Assembly: GCA_024644015.1 (NCBI GenBank)
Contig: JAHELV010000001.1
Coordinates: forward strand, 74,916 to 128,850
Origin: Nitriliruptorales bacterium
Lineage (GTDB): Bacteria; Actinomycetota; Nitriliruptoria; Euzebyales; JAHELV01
DNA length: 53,935 nt
Reading direction: 5' to 3'
A program made the translations under genes and the position numbers. This document shows, in pieces, positions 8,318 to 16,495 of this stretch. The notes beneath the pieces were generated by a model, which was not told where the DNA came from, made no database searches, and saw nothing but the letters and a program-made list of their open reading frames with translations. The number at the start of each line of letters is the position of its first letter. The stretch's first letter is position 1.

Positions 8318-10195
8318 GTGCGCGACGTGCCCCGCGGACGTGCGTCACCCGTGATCTCGGCGCTGCTGGCGGCATGCCTGCTGCTCGCAGTGCCATCACA
8401 CGCACGAGCAGTCGTCGGGCGGCCGATCGACGTGCCGACCCCGTCGCCCGCCGTGCAGATCACCGGATCGGGCTGGGGGCACGGCGTCGGGATGAGCCAG
8501 TACGGCGCGCAGGCGCAGGCGCTCGCTGGTTGGGGCGTCAACCGCATCCTGCGGTACTGGTATCGCGGCGTCGAGATCACACGCACGCCAGACAGCGACA
8601 AGGCCATCGTCGTCGGCATGGCGACCGCCGCGACCCGGCCCGACGTCGTGGTCGAGGAAGGCGTCGGCCAGTGGCTGGGCTGCACGACCAAGTGCGAACG
8701 CCTGCTCGGGCCTGCAGGACAACGCCTGACGCAGACCCCGGAGGCCGGCCCGTGGACGGTGGTCGCGACCACCGGTGGCCGCCTGGCACTGCGCCGTGGT
8801 ACCGAGGTGCTGTGGGAGGGCCCGTCCACGATCAGGCTGCGGCTGCGGTTGAGCACCGACGACAGACAACGAGACGTCGCCCGGGTGCTGCGCACCCGAC
8901 ATCGCTGGGGGTCGCTGGAGTTCTCGACATCGGCCGCGGCTGAGTGCAGCGCGCCGCAGTTGTGCGTGACCGCGCGCGTGCCGTCGGTCGAGCGGTATCT
9001 GCGCGGAATCGCAGAGATGCCATCCAGCTGGGCGGCCGCCGCGCTTCGCGCACAGGCGACCGTCGGCCGGACCTACGCCCTCCGGATGCGTGCGGGCGGA
9101 TTGCGGCCGTCGTGTCGCTGCCACCTGCTGGCCAGCCCGGCCCACCAGGCGTACGCCGCACTCGACAAGGAGGAAGGCTTCTCGGGCGACCGGTGGGTCG
9201 CCAGCGTCGCTGCGACCGCCGGCAGGGTCGTGCGCCACAACGGCGCACTCGCGGGCACGTTCTACTCGTCGTCGCACGGGGGGCGCAGCGAGCGGATCTC
9301 GGACAGCTACGCCTACAGCGCCCCGGCGTCGGCGTACCCCTACCTGCGCAGCGTCGCTGATCCGTGGTCGTCCGACCCACGGGCAGGCAATCCGTACGCG
9401 CGGTGGACGCGGGCGGTCGGCAACGCCGCGTTCGCCCGCTACGTCGACAGGCGCCTGGTACGCGTCACCGGTGTCACCATCCGCTCGCGGACGGCGGGCG
9501 GCACGCCCGAGGAACTCGTCGTCAGCGGCCACGACCGTGCCGGCGATGCGCTGACCACGACGTTCTCCGGCGTGGACGGCAAGCAGGTCGGCGACCACAG
9601 GGTCTGGATCGCCGGGGCCGAGCTGAAGCAGCGCTTCTCCCTGCGGTCACAGCAGATCAGCCGGATCGGGCTGGCGCCGTTCAGCGACGACGACGGCAAC
9701 GCCCATGAGTACACGATCGCCACGCTGGCGGCGGCCGGTGTGGTGACCGGCTGCGCCCCCGACCGGTACTGCCCGGGCGCCCCGGTCAGCCGCGCACAGA
9801 CCGCGGCGCTGCTCGCCCGCGCCCTGCAGCTGCCGTCGCCGGGCAGCGACCTGTTCGTCGACGACGACGGCAGCGTGCACGAGCGGGACATCAACGCCGC
9901 CGCGACCGCGGGTCTCACGACCGGCTGCCGCCCACAGCGATTCTGCCCCGGCCGCAGGCTGCGTCGGGGTCAGATGGCGTCCTTGCTCGCCCGCGCGTTG
10001 CGACTGCCGGCGGCGACGAGCGACGCCTTCAGCGATGACGACGCCACGACACACGAGGACAACATCAACCGCCTGGCAGCTGCGGGCATCACCAGTGGCC
10101 GGCCCGACGGGGGGTTCCGGCCGAACGGCTCGGTGACGCGCGCGCAGCTGACCTCGTTCCTGGTGCGGGCGCTGCGATGGGCGGCCGGGCGCTGA
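8318..10195 (+). CDS. Secreted SpoIID/LytB-domain protein with three SLH-like repeats
   Basis: A 625-residue exported protein. SpoIID-type enzymes cut glycan strands of peptidoglycan, acting on amidase-denuded glycan in Bacillus sporulation. Visible are a signal peptide (about 1-31), a GSGWGHGVGMSQYGAQ block at about residues 50-65, the SpoIID core VERYLRGIAEMPSSW followed by ALRAQATVGRTYAL, and GTFYSSSHGG. From residue 455 there are three SLH-like repeats. Two have the cysteine-pair turn (GCAPDRYCP, GCRPQRFCP). The third reads GRPDGGFRPN with no cysteine, very close to a classical SLH motif. Start is GTG at 8318, three bases after the protease stop, so the two form an operon. Acting with the amidase encoded at 37546 is a reasonable inference. 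Confidence 0.87.
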   Translation: MRDVPRGRASPVISALLAACLLLAVPSHARAVVGRPIDVPTPSPAVQITGSGWGHGVGMSQYGAQAQALAGWGVNRILRYWYRGVEITRTPDSDKAIVVGMATAATRPDVVVEEGVGQWLGCTTKCERLLGPAGQRLTQTPEAGPWTVVATTGGRLALRRGTEVLWEGPSTIRLRLRLSTDDRQRDVARVLRTRHRWGSLEFSTSAAAECSAPQLCVTARVPSVERYLRGIAEMPSSWAAAALRAQATVGRTYALRMRAGGLRPSCRCHLLASPAHQAYAALDKEEGFSGDRWVASVAATAGRVVRHNGALAGTFYSSSHGGRSERISDSYAYSAPASAYPYLRSVADPWSSDPRAGNPYARWTRAVGNAAFARYVDRRLVRVTGVTIRSRTAGGTPEELVVSGHDRAGDALTTTFSGVDGKQVGDHRVWIAGAELKQRFSLRSQQISRIGLAPFSDDDGNAHEYTIATLAAAGVVTGCAPDRYCPGAPVSRAQTAALLARALQLPSPGSDLFVDDDGSVHERDINAAATAGLTTGCRPQRFCPGRRLRRGQMASLLARALRLPAATSDAFSDDDATTHEDNINRLAAAGITSGRPDGGFRPNGSVTRAQLTSFLVRALRWAAGR

Positions 10196-10311
10196 ACGTT
10201 GCGCATCCGACCACGACGCGGAGAACGCCGTACTCCCAACGACTCTTTGACACTCCGGTGGTCAGCGGCGGGAACGGTCAAGGGTGCGTCGCGACGGCCG
10301 ACGTCGACGGC

Positions 10312-11373
10312 ATGCGAACACTGCGCTGCACACGTCACCCGCGCTCGGCAGGGGGACCCCGCGGCTGCCGCCGCACGTGGCCCGCACAGCTGCTCGTCGT
10401 CACCATGCTGGCCGTGGTGCTCACGCCGACAGCGGCACTCGGCGCGCCGCGATGGGCGCCGCAGGAGCGCCAGTTCCTCGAGCTGATGAACGAGGCGCGC
10501 CGGTCGCGGGGCCTGACCGAGCTGGTGGCCACGCCCGCCGTGGCGTCGGTGGCACGCAGGTGGTCGAAGACGATGGCGGCCGACGGCGACCTCCGTCACA
10601 ACCCGAATGTCGGCGATCAGCTGACGATCCGGTGGACTCGGTGGGGTGAAAACGTCGGATGGGCATCGAACGCGAACGGCGGCGACCTCGCGAAACTCAC
10701 CGCACGGCTGCACCGAGGCTTCATGGACTCCGATGGGCACCGCGCCAACATCCTGGGGGCGTTCAATCAGGTCGGTGTCGGGGTGGCGCTGGACGGCTCA
10801 GGGACGATGTGGGCCACCATGGTGTTCGTCGATGGTCCGCTCGACACGGTGGCGCCCGAACCGAAGGGTCTCACTGACATCGCCGGCACGGCACACCGAC
10901 GAGCCATCACCGCGGCGTGGGAACGTGGGCTGATCGATGCCTGCGACGGCGGACGTCGCTTCTGCCCGCGGCGCCACGCCAGCCGGGCGGCCGTCGCCAC
11001 CACCGTCGCGCGGATGCTGGAACTCGAACCGAGCGCGACCAAGCACTTCGCCGATGTCAGCGGTCGCAGCCACATCAACGCGCTGGCAGAGGCAGGTGTC
11101 GTGAACGGCTGCTCGACACGCCGGTTCTGCCCGGAACGCGCGGTCACCAGGGCGCAGCTCGCGTCGATGCTCGTGCGTGGGCTTGCGGATCTCACACCGG
11201 TCGACGGCGACCGGTTCGCCGACCTGCCGCCGGGCTATGTGCACGCCGCGTCCATCAACGCGCTCGCGGAGGCCGGTGTCACGCGGGGGTGCGACGACAC
11301 CCGGTTCTGCCCGACGACGAAGGTGACCAGAGCGCAACTGGCCAGCTTCGTGATCCGCGCGCTGGAGCGCTAG
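10312..11373 (+). CDS. Secreted CAP-domain (SCP/PR1-like) protein with three SLH-like repeats
   Basis: A 353-residue exported protein with a CAP domain (about 50-170): FLELMNEARRSRGL, RWSKTMAADGDLRHNP, WGENVG and GHRANILG are the family signatures. Bacterial CAP proteins are secreted and of varied or unknown activity. A hydrophobic stretch (LLVVTMLAVVLTPTAALGA) gives the signal peptide. From residue 187 there are three SLH-like repeats. The first is degenerate (ASRAAV in place of TRAQ), and the other two have GCSTRRFCP and GCDDTRFCP. I placed the start at ATG 10312, just ahead of the basic N-region. Its Shine-Dalgarno is weak, so the start is less certain than the end. It lies 116 bases after the SpoIID gene, same strand. 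Confidence 0.83.
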   Translation: MRTLRCTRHPRSAGGPRGCRRTWPAQLLVVTMLAVVLTPTAALGAPRWAPQERQFLELMNEARRSRGLTELVATPAVASVARRWSKTMAADGDLRHNPNVGDQLTIRWTRWGENVGWASNANGGDLAKLTARLHRGFMDSDGHRANILGAFNQVGVGVALDGSGTMWATMVFVDGPLDTVAPEPKGLTDIAGTAHRRAITAAWERGLIDACDGGRRFCPRRHASRAAVATTVARMLELEPSATKHFADVSGRSHINALAEAGVVNGCSTRRFCPERAVTRAQLASMLVRGLADLTPVDGDRFADLPPGYVHAASINALAEAGVTRGCDDTRFCPTTKVTRAQLASFVIRALER

Positions 11374-11459
11374 ATGTGGGGGGCTACGTTGGGCGCGACG
11401 ACGCCGACCCCGATCGGCTGCACACCGTGAGCCGAGTGAACGCGAGGAGTGTCGACTCG

Positions 11460-12785
11460 ATGGATCAGCTGTTCGAAGCCGCGCCGGTCCGCCCGTCACA
11501 CGAGGTGGAGTCCGCGGACTTGGCGACTCCGCTGGCGGCCCGCGTCCGCCCGTCGATGCTCGACGACGTGATCGGTCAGGAGGAGCTCACCGGCCCCGAC
11601 ACGCCGCTGCGCCGTGCGATCGAGCAGGACACGTTGCGCAGCATCGTGCTGTGGGGCCCGCCGGGTACCGGCAAGACGACGCTGGCCAGGGTGATCGCGG
11701 CATCGACACGATCGGCGTTCGTCGAGCTGTCGGCGGTGACCGCCGGCGTCAAGAACGTGCGGGAGGAGATCGAGCACGCACGCACCCGGCGCACGTCGGC
11801 ACGCCGTGGCACCGTGCTGTTCATCGACGAGATCCACCGCTTCAACCGTGCGCAGCAGGACGCGCTGCTCCCCGCGGTCGAGGACGGTTCGGTCACCCTG
11901 ATCGGGGCGACCACCGAGAACCCGAGCTTCGAGGTGAACGCGCCCCTGCTGTCGCGCAGTCTGCTGTATCGCCTCCAACCGCTGGGTGACGCGGCGGTGG
12001 GACAGGTCATCGACCGCGCGCTGGTCCTGCCGACGGGCCTGCCCGGCGTCGAGCTGGAGACTGAGGCGCGGGCCGTGCTGATCGCCGCTGCCGACGGTGA
12101 CGCGCGCGTCGCGCTGACGGGGTTGGAGGCGGCGGCCGAGGTCGCGGACGGCCCGGCCGTCACCGCGACCGACGTGCAGACGGCACTGGGGCGGCCGCAC
12201 CTGCGCTACGACAAGGCCGGTGACGCGCACTACGACCAGAGCAGCGCGTTCATCAAGTCGCTGCGCGGCTCGGATCCCGACGCGGCCGTCTACTGGCTGG
12301 TCAGGATGCTCGCCGAGGGGGAAGACCCCAGGTTCCTCGCGCGCCGCATGATCATCATGGCCAGTGAGGACGTCGGCCTCGCCGATCCCACGGCGCTGAC
12401 CGTTGCGTCCTCGGCCTGGCAGGCACTCGAGTCGGTCGGCCTGCCCGAGGCGCGCTTCGCACTGGCCCACGCCGCGTTGTACCTCGCGCTGGCGCCCAAG
12501 TCGAACAGCATCGCCGTCGCTCTGGCCAATGCGGACCGAGCCGTCGAACGGCTCGGCAACGCCGAGGTCCCCGCGCACCTCCGCGACGCCCACTACAAGG
12601 GGGCGCAGCGGTTGGGGCACGGCGCGGGCTACCGGTATCCCCACGACGATCCCAGCGGATGGGTGGGTCAGCGCTACGCGCCGGACGGACTGGAACACGG
12701 CGACCTGTATCGGCCGGGTAGCCATGGACTGGAGCCCGAGCTCCAGGCCTGGTACACGCGGGAGGCTGCTGCCCGGGCCGAATGA
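11460..12785 (+). CDS. rarA: Replication-associated recombination protein A (AAA ATPase)
   Basis: RarA/MgsA is a clamp-loader-like AAA+ ATPase that acts at stalled replication forks with SSB. The 441-residue protein has the family opening PLAARVRPSMLDDVIGQ, Walker A GPPGTGKTTLA, the FVELSAVTAGVKNVRE segment typical of RarA rather than RuvB, Walker B VLFIDEIHRFN, sensor GATTENPSFE and the C-terminal ASEDVGLADP, YLALAPKSN and YKGAQRLGHG tetramerisation-region motifs. ATG 11460 is preceded by GAGGAG ten bases away. A GTG at 11427 is a weaker alternative. Frame extension farther up to 10917 is a shadow of the CAP gene. Confidence 0.94.
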   Translation: MDQLFEAAPVRPSHEVESADLATPLAARVRPSMLDDVIGQEELTGPDTPLRRAIEQDTLRSIVLWGPPGTGKTTLARVIAASTRSAFVELSAVTAGVKNVREEIEHARTRRTSARRGTVLFIDEIHRFNRAQQDALLPAVEDGSVTLIGATTENPSFEVNAPLLSRSLLYRLQPLGDAAVGQVIDRALVLPTGLPGVELETEARAVLIAAADGDARVALTGLEAAAEVADGPAVTATDVQTALGRPHLRYDKAGDAHYDQSSAFIKSLRGSDPDAAVYWLVRMLAEGEDPRFLARRMIIMASEDVGLADPTALTVASSAWQALESVGLPEARFALAHAALYLALAPKSNSIAVALANADRAVERLGNAEVPAHLRDAHYKGAQRLGHGAGYRYPHDDPSGWVGQRYAPDGLEHGDLYRPGSHGLEPELQAWYTREAAARAE

Positions 12786-12819
12786 GCACGCGCAACTCGT
12801 CAAATTCCGGCCCAGATAT

Positions 12820-12832
12820 CTACCAAGAGTAG
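12820..12832 (-). promoter_or_regulatory. Candidate regulator site, 13-mer shared with 23263-23275
   Basis: Read on the minus strand this is CTACTCTTGGTAG, identical to a site upstream of the orphan response regulator. CTAC and GTAG arms flank five bases. It lies 51 bases upstream of the predicted whiB -35 box. Confidence 0.4.
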
Positions 12833-12883
12833 TTTTCTCACTACGCGACCCGCGCGAACGTCGCACGACACCCGCATCACCGG

Positions 12884-12912
12884 TTGACGGTGCCCACGTC
12901 TGGAAGCATAGT
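12884..12912 (+). promoter_or_regulatory. Predicted whiB promoter
   Basis: A TTGACG -35 box (12884-12889) and CATAGT -10 box (12907-12912) are separated by exactly 17 bases, a good housekeeping-sigma match, about 100 bases upstream of the whiB GTG. It is the clearest promoter in the left half of the window. Confidence 0.55.
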
Positions 12913-13015
12913 TACACGGGTGGAGTTTCATTCGTGTGAGGGTATGCCGCGCATCAGATGACCCGTCGTGGGCCGACGCGCGTCGGCGGATGCACTCGGG
13001 TGACAGGGGAACGTC

Positions 13016-13246
13016 GTGTTCATCGAACCAGTGCCGTGGGCGACCGAGGCGAAGTGCCTGAACGCCGACCCCGATGTCTTCTTTCCAGAGAAGGGCGGCT
13101 CCACCCGGGAAGCCAAACGGATCTGTGCCGAGTGCACGGTCCGGGACGAGTGCCTCGAGTACGCCCTCGAGCACGACGAGCGCTTCGGCATCTGGGGCGG
13201 CATGAGCGAGCGCGAGCGTCGCAAGCTGAAGCGCCTGGCCTCCTAG
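13016..13246 (+). CDS. whiB: WhiB-family iron-sulfur transcriptional regulator
   Basis: A 76-residue WhiB-like protein. The four cluster-binding cysteines are at 14, 37, 40 and 46 in the usual C-Xn-CxxC-X5-C pattern, followed by RFGIWGGMS (the conserved turn) and the basic C-terminal ERERRKLKRL, the DNA-binding tail. WhiB proteins bind a [4Fe-4S] cluster and usually act with the primary sigma factor. Start is GTG 13016 with AGGGGA upstream. Its place just ahead of DUF3499, manB and a SIS-isomerase matches whiB2 of Mycobacterium, so WhiB2/WhmD-like control of septation or wall genes is likely, though subfamily is inferred from synteny. Confidence 0.9.
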   Translation: MFIEPVPWATEAKCLNADPDVFFPEKGGSTREAKRICAECTVRDECLEYALEHDERFGIWGGMSERERRKLKRLAS

Positions 13247-13346
13247 ACAGGTCGGATTCGCCGGCTCCGATGCCACCGGCTAGGATGCTTGAGCTTACGG
13301 CTCGGTTGTCCGAGCGAATCTGCCCCTGGGCGCCACACCCCCATCC

Positions 13347-16300
13347 ATGTCGTTCACAGATGCGGTAACCAAGCCCCGACTCGGGGTGGTCCTCGTGGTC
13401 CACAACGGGCTGCGGTGGCTGCCGGTGATCCTCGGCACCATTGCTGACTGGCGCATCGCCGGCCTCGAGTTGATCGTCGTCGACAACGCATCCACCGACG
13501 GCTCCGGCGATCTGCTGCAGTCACGCGTGACGGCCGATCGCCTGATCCGCCTGGACACCCCCCACTCGTTCGGCGAGGCGGTCGAGGTGGGCCGCACCCA
13601 TCCCGCGCTGCGCGACGCGCCGTTGCTCCTGCTGCTGCACGACGACCTGGTCATGACGGTGGATACGGTCGCCACGCTGGTGGCGACCATGGAGGCCGAC
13701 CCCGAGGTCGCCGTCGCAGGACCCAAGTTGCGGGAATGGTCCCAGGAGCCGCTCGTCCAGCAGGTCGGCCAGACCCTCGATCCGTTCGGGCGGTGGGCTA
13801 GCCAGCTGGACCCCGGCGAGGTCGACCAGGGGCAGCACGACGAAGAGACCGACACCCTGTTCGTGTCGACAGCCGGCATGATCGTCCGGTCCGACATCTT
13901 CACCGAACTGGGCGGGTTCGACCCGCGCATGACGTTCGAGCGCGAGGACTTCGACCTGTGCTGGCGTGCCTGGATCGCCGGATACCGGGTACGGGTCGTG
14001 CCTCTGGCCGTCGGATACCACGTCAACGCCGGCGAGCGCGGCGCGCGGCCGCTGGGTGACGACCGTGCCAACGAGGTCATGTACCTGACCGAGCGGCACA
14101 CCCTCGCGGCGCTGCTCAAGAACTACAGCATCGGCCGGCTGGCGCTGATCGTGCCGTTCGGCACGCTGCTGTTCCTCCTGCGCGCGATCGGCTTGTTGCT
14201 GACACGACGCGTGGGCGCCGGCAACGCCGGGCTCAAAGCGGTGGGCTGGAACCTCGCGCAGCTGCCCACGACACTGGCGCTGCGGCGTGGCGTCCAGCGG
14301 CTGCGTCGACGTACCGACAAGGATCTTCGCCCGTTGTTCGCAAGCCCGTGGGCGCGCCTGCGCGACTACGGCGAGGCGATCGGCACGTGGCTGTCAGGTG
14401 CCCGTACGCCGCGGTTGCTGGAAGACTCCACGGCCCCTGCGGTTCGTCAACCGCAGTCGCGCACGCTCGCGGCGTACCTGCGCGCGCACCCCAGCATGAT
14501 CGTCGGGCCCGTTCTGCTCGTGCTCTATCTGGTCGGCGCAGTGCGCCTGCTCGGTGGCGGGCAACTCGTGGGCGGGCAGGTGCTGCCGTGGCCGGACCAT
14601 GCGACGGACTTCGTGCGCACCTACGTCGGACCGTGGCACGGCGATCCGATGGGGTCGTGGTCGTTCTCGCCGCTGATCCAGCCGGTACTCGGCTTGCTGA
14701 GCTATCTCGGCCTGGGCTCCGCGTGGCTGGCGCAGCGCATCATCGTGCTTGGCATGCTGCCGCTCGCGTTCCTGCTGACGGTCCGCGCCGGGCGCCTGCT
14801 GTCGACGCGCATGTGGCCGCGGCTGCTGGGTGCGACCGTCTACACGTTGAGCCCGCCCGTGCTCGGCGCACTGGCCAGAGGTCGGTTCAGCGAGTTGCTG
14901 CTGGCAGCGCTGCTACCGGGCCTGGTCGTCCTCGTCGTGTGGAGCGCCGACTACCGGCGAACACCCAGCGAGGGGTGGCGAGCCGCGGCGCTGATGGCGC
15001 TCGCGCTGGCCATTCTGTGGTCGGCGGCACCGGGCGCGTGGATCGTGCCAACGGGGATCTGGCTGTCGGGTGTGCTCGTCGCGGCGGCGTCCTCGTCGAA
15101 GCGCGGTGCGCTGCTGCGCACCGTCGTCGCCGCGCCGCTGGCCCTCGTCGCGCTGGCGCCGTGGCTGTACGACGCGGTGCGCTCGACCGGGGGAGTGATT
15201 CCGCTGGCACCGTTCGAGCCCGTAATGGCCGCGCGTGCCTTCCTGATCGCCCCCGACATCCTGCCGAGCCTGTCACCTGTCGGCGAGCTGTCGGCCGCGC
15301 TGGTCACGGCGGGGGTGGTCGGTGCTGCGCTGCTGCTCACCGGTCGCGGCCGTGCTGCTGCGGTCGTGGTCCTGCTCACCGTCATGACGGTCTGGGGGCT
15401 GCTCACATGGGCGTACGGGTACGTGGGCTCCACGGTCACGTGGATCCCTGCCCTGCTTCTGCCCAGCGCGCTGGCGCTGGCCGGTCTCGCGACGCTCGCG
15501 GCACGCAGCATCACCGACCACCTGCGGGCCTACAACTTCGGGCTCCGCCAGTTGCTGGCGGCAGGCTGCGCGGCGGTCCTGGTCGCCGGTCTCGGCGGTG
15601 GGCTGTACCGCCTGGTGACCGACCCGTGGTCGGGTGTGCGGATCGCCAACGACCTCGTCCCCGCATTCGTCGCCGCCGACGGCGACCATGTGGGGCCGTA
15701 CCGCATCCTGCTGCTCAGCGAGGGCGACGAACGGCTCGCGTGGGACGTCACCGATGACAGCGGTCCCTCGATGCTCGAGTTCGGGACGACGCCCAGCGAG
15801 ACGTTGACCGAGGCGTTCTCGCGAGCGGTCGCATCGATCGGGCTCGGTGATCCGCGGGCGGCCGGTGACCTGGCGCTGCTCAACGTCCGCTACGTGGTGA
15901 TCCACGACCGCGACGGCAGCGAACGTGTGGCACGAATGCTTGCTGGACAGCCCGATCTCGAGCCGCTGCCGTCGGGTGCAGGTCAGATCTTCGAGGTCGC
16001 GACATGGTTGCCGCGGGCCGTCGTGGTGCCCGCCGACGTCGCGGACACCGCGGACGATGCCGCACAGCTTGTCAACACCAAGGCGCTGGAGGAGTCCGGG
16101 TTGCGCCCGACCGCGCCGGGAACGTACGACGCGGACGTGCAGCCAGGCTGGCTGCTGTTGTCCGAGGCGCCGTCGCAACGGTGGAACGTCCAGGTCGACG
16201 GGCAACCCCTGGCTCGGGCACGTGGCGTGCCCGGCAATGTCTACGAGGTGCCGCGGGCGGGGCGGCTCGAGGTCACACCGGGTGGGGAGTCGCGACACCT

Positions 16301-16484
16301 CGTCGTCGTCCTGATCCAGCTGCTGGTGGTCATCGCGATCGTGTCGCTGGCGCTGCGGCCACCGCGGAGCGGGGCGGCCAGGCGGGACATCGACGATGTG
16401 CACGTCGGGCCGTACCCCGCGCCGATGCCGGGTCCGGCGGCCCGCGCGGCTGCCGCCGCCACCATCACCGGTGACCTGCGGTAG
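13347..16484 (+). CDS. Large GT2 glycosyltransferase fused to a polytopic membrane domain
   Basis: A 1045-residue protein. Residues about 10-280 are a GT-A family 2 glycosyltransferase: LGVVLVVHNGLRWLPVIL, LIVVDNASTDGS, LLLLHDDLVM (the DxD-like metal site), GGFDPRMTFEREDFDLCWRA (the ED catalytic region). A long membrane part follows, with at least ten hydrophobic helices between about 280 and 750, then a globular stretch (about 760-950) and a last helix (VVVLIQLLVVIAIVSLAL). The back half recalls GT-C or arabinofuranosyltransferase-like membrane proteins, but I cannot assign it. It is followed after 11 bases by DUF5719, a pairing that fits an envelope glycan function. ATG 13347 opens the GT2 domain directly. 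Confidence 0.85.
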   Translation: MSFTDAVTKPRLGVVLVVHNGLRWLPVILGTIADWRIAGLELIVVDNASTDGSGDLLQSRVTADRLIRLDTPHSFGEAVEVGRTHPALRDAPLLLLLHDDLVMTVDTVATLVATMEADPEVAVAGPKLREWSQEPLVQQVGQTLDPFGRWASQLDPGEVDQGQHDEETDTLFVSTAGMIVRSDIFTELGGFDPRMTFEREDFDLCWRAWIAGYRVRVVPLAVGYHVNAGERGARPLGDDRANEVMYLTERHTLAALLKNYSIGRLALIVPFGTLLFLLRAIGLLLTRRVGAGNAGLKAVGWNLAQLPTTLALRRGVQRLRRRTDKDLRPLFASPWARLRDYGEAIGTWLSGARTPRLLEDSTAPAVRQPQSRTLAAYLRAHPSMIVGPVLLVLYLVGAVRLLGGGQLVGGQVLPWPDHATDFVRTYVGPWHGDPMGSWSFSPLIQPVLGLLSYLGLGSAWLAQRIIVLGMLPLAFLLTVRAGRLLSTRMWPRLLGATVYTLSPPVLGALARGRFSELLLAALLPGLVVLVVWSADYRRTPSEGWRAAALMALALAILWSAAPGAWIVPTGIWLSGVLVAAASSSKRGALLRTVVAAPLALVALAPWLYDAVRSTGGVIPLAPFEPVMAARAFLIAPDILPSLSPVGELSAALVTAGVVGAALLLTGRGRAAAVVVLLTVMTVWGLLTWAYGYVGSTVTWIPALLLPSALALAGLATLAARSITDHLRAYNFGLRQLLAAGCAAVLVAGLGGGLYRLVTDPWSGVRIANDLVPAFVAADGDHVGPYRILLLSEGDERLAWDVTDDSGPSMLEFGTTPSETLTEAFSRAVASIGLGDPRAAGDLALLNVRYVVIHDRDGSERVARMLAGQPDLEPLPSGAGQIFEVATWLPRAVVVPADVADTADDAAQLVNTKALEESGLRPTAPGTYDADVQPGWLLLSEAPSQRWNVQVDGQPLARARGVPGNVYEVPRAGRLEVTPGGESRHLVVVLIQLLVVIAIVSLALRPPRSGAARRDIDDVHVGPYPAPMPGPAARAAAAATITGDLR

Positions 16485-16495
16485 GCGGGGGACAC

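Noticed and set aside
10917-11459. In-frame extension upstream of rarA
   Set aside because: It runs across the CAP-domain gene in another frame and has no RarA homology. ATG 11460 has a proper Shine-Dalgarno.
12820-12840. CTAC/GTAG stem followed by TTTT as a rarA terminator
   Set aside because: A four-base stem is too short for an intrinsic terminator. The shared 13-mer explanation fits better.
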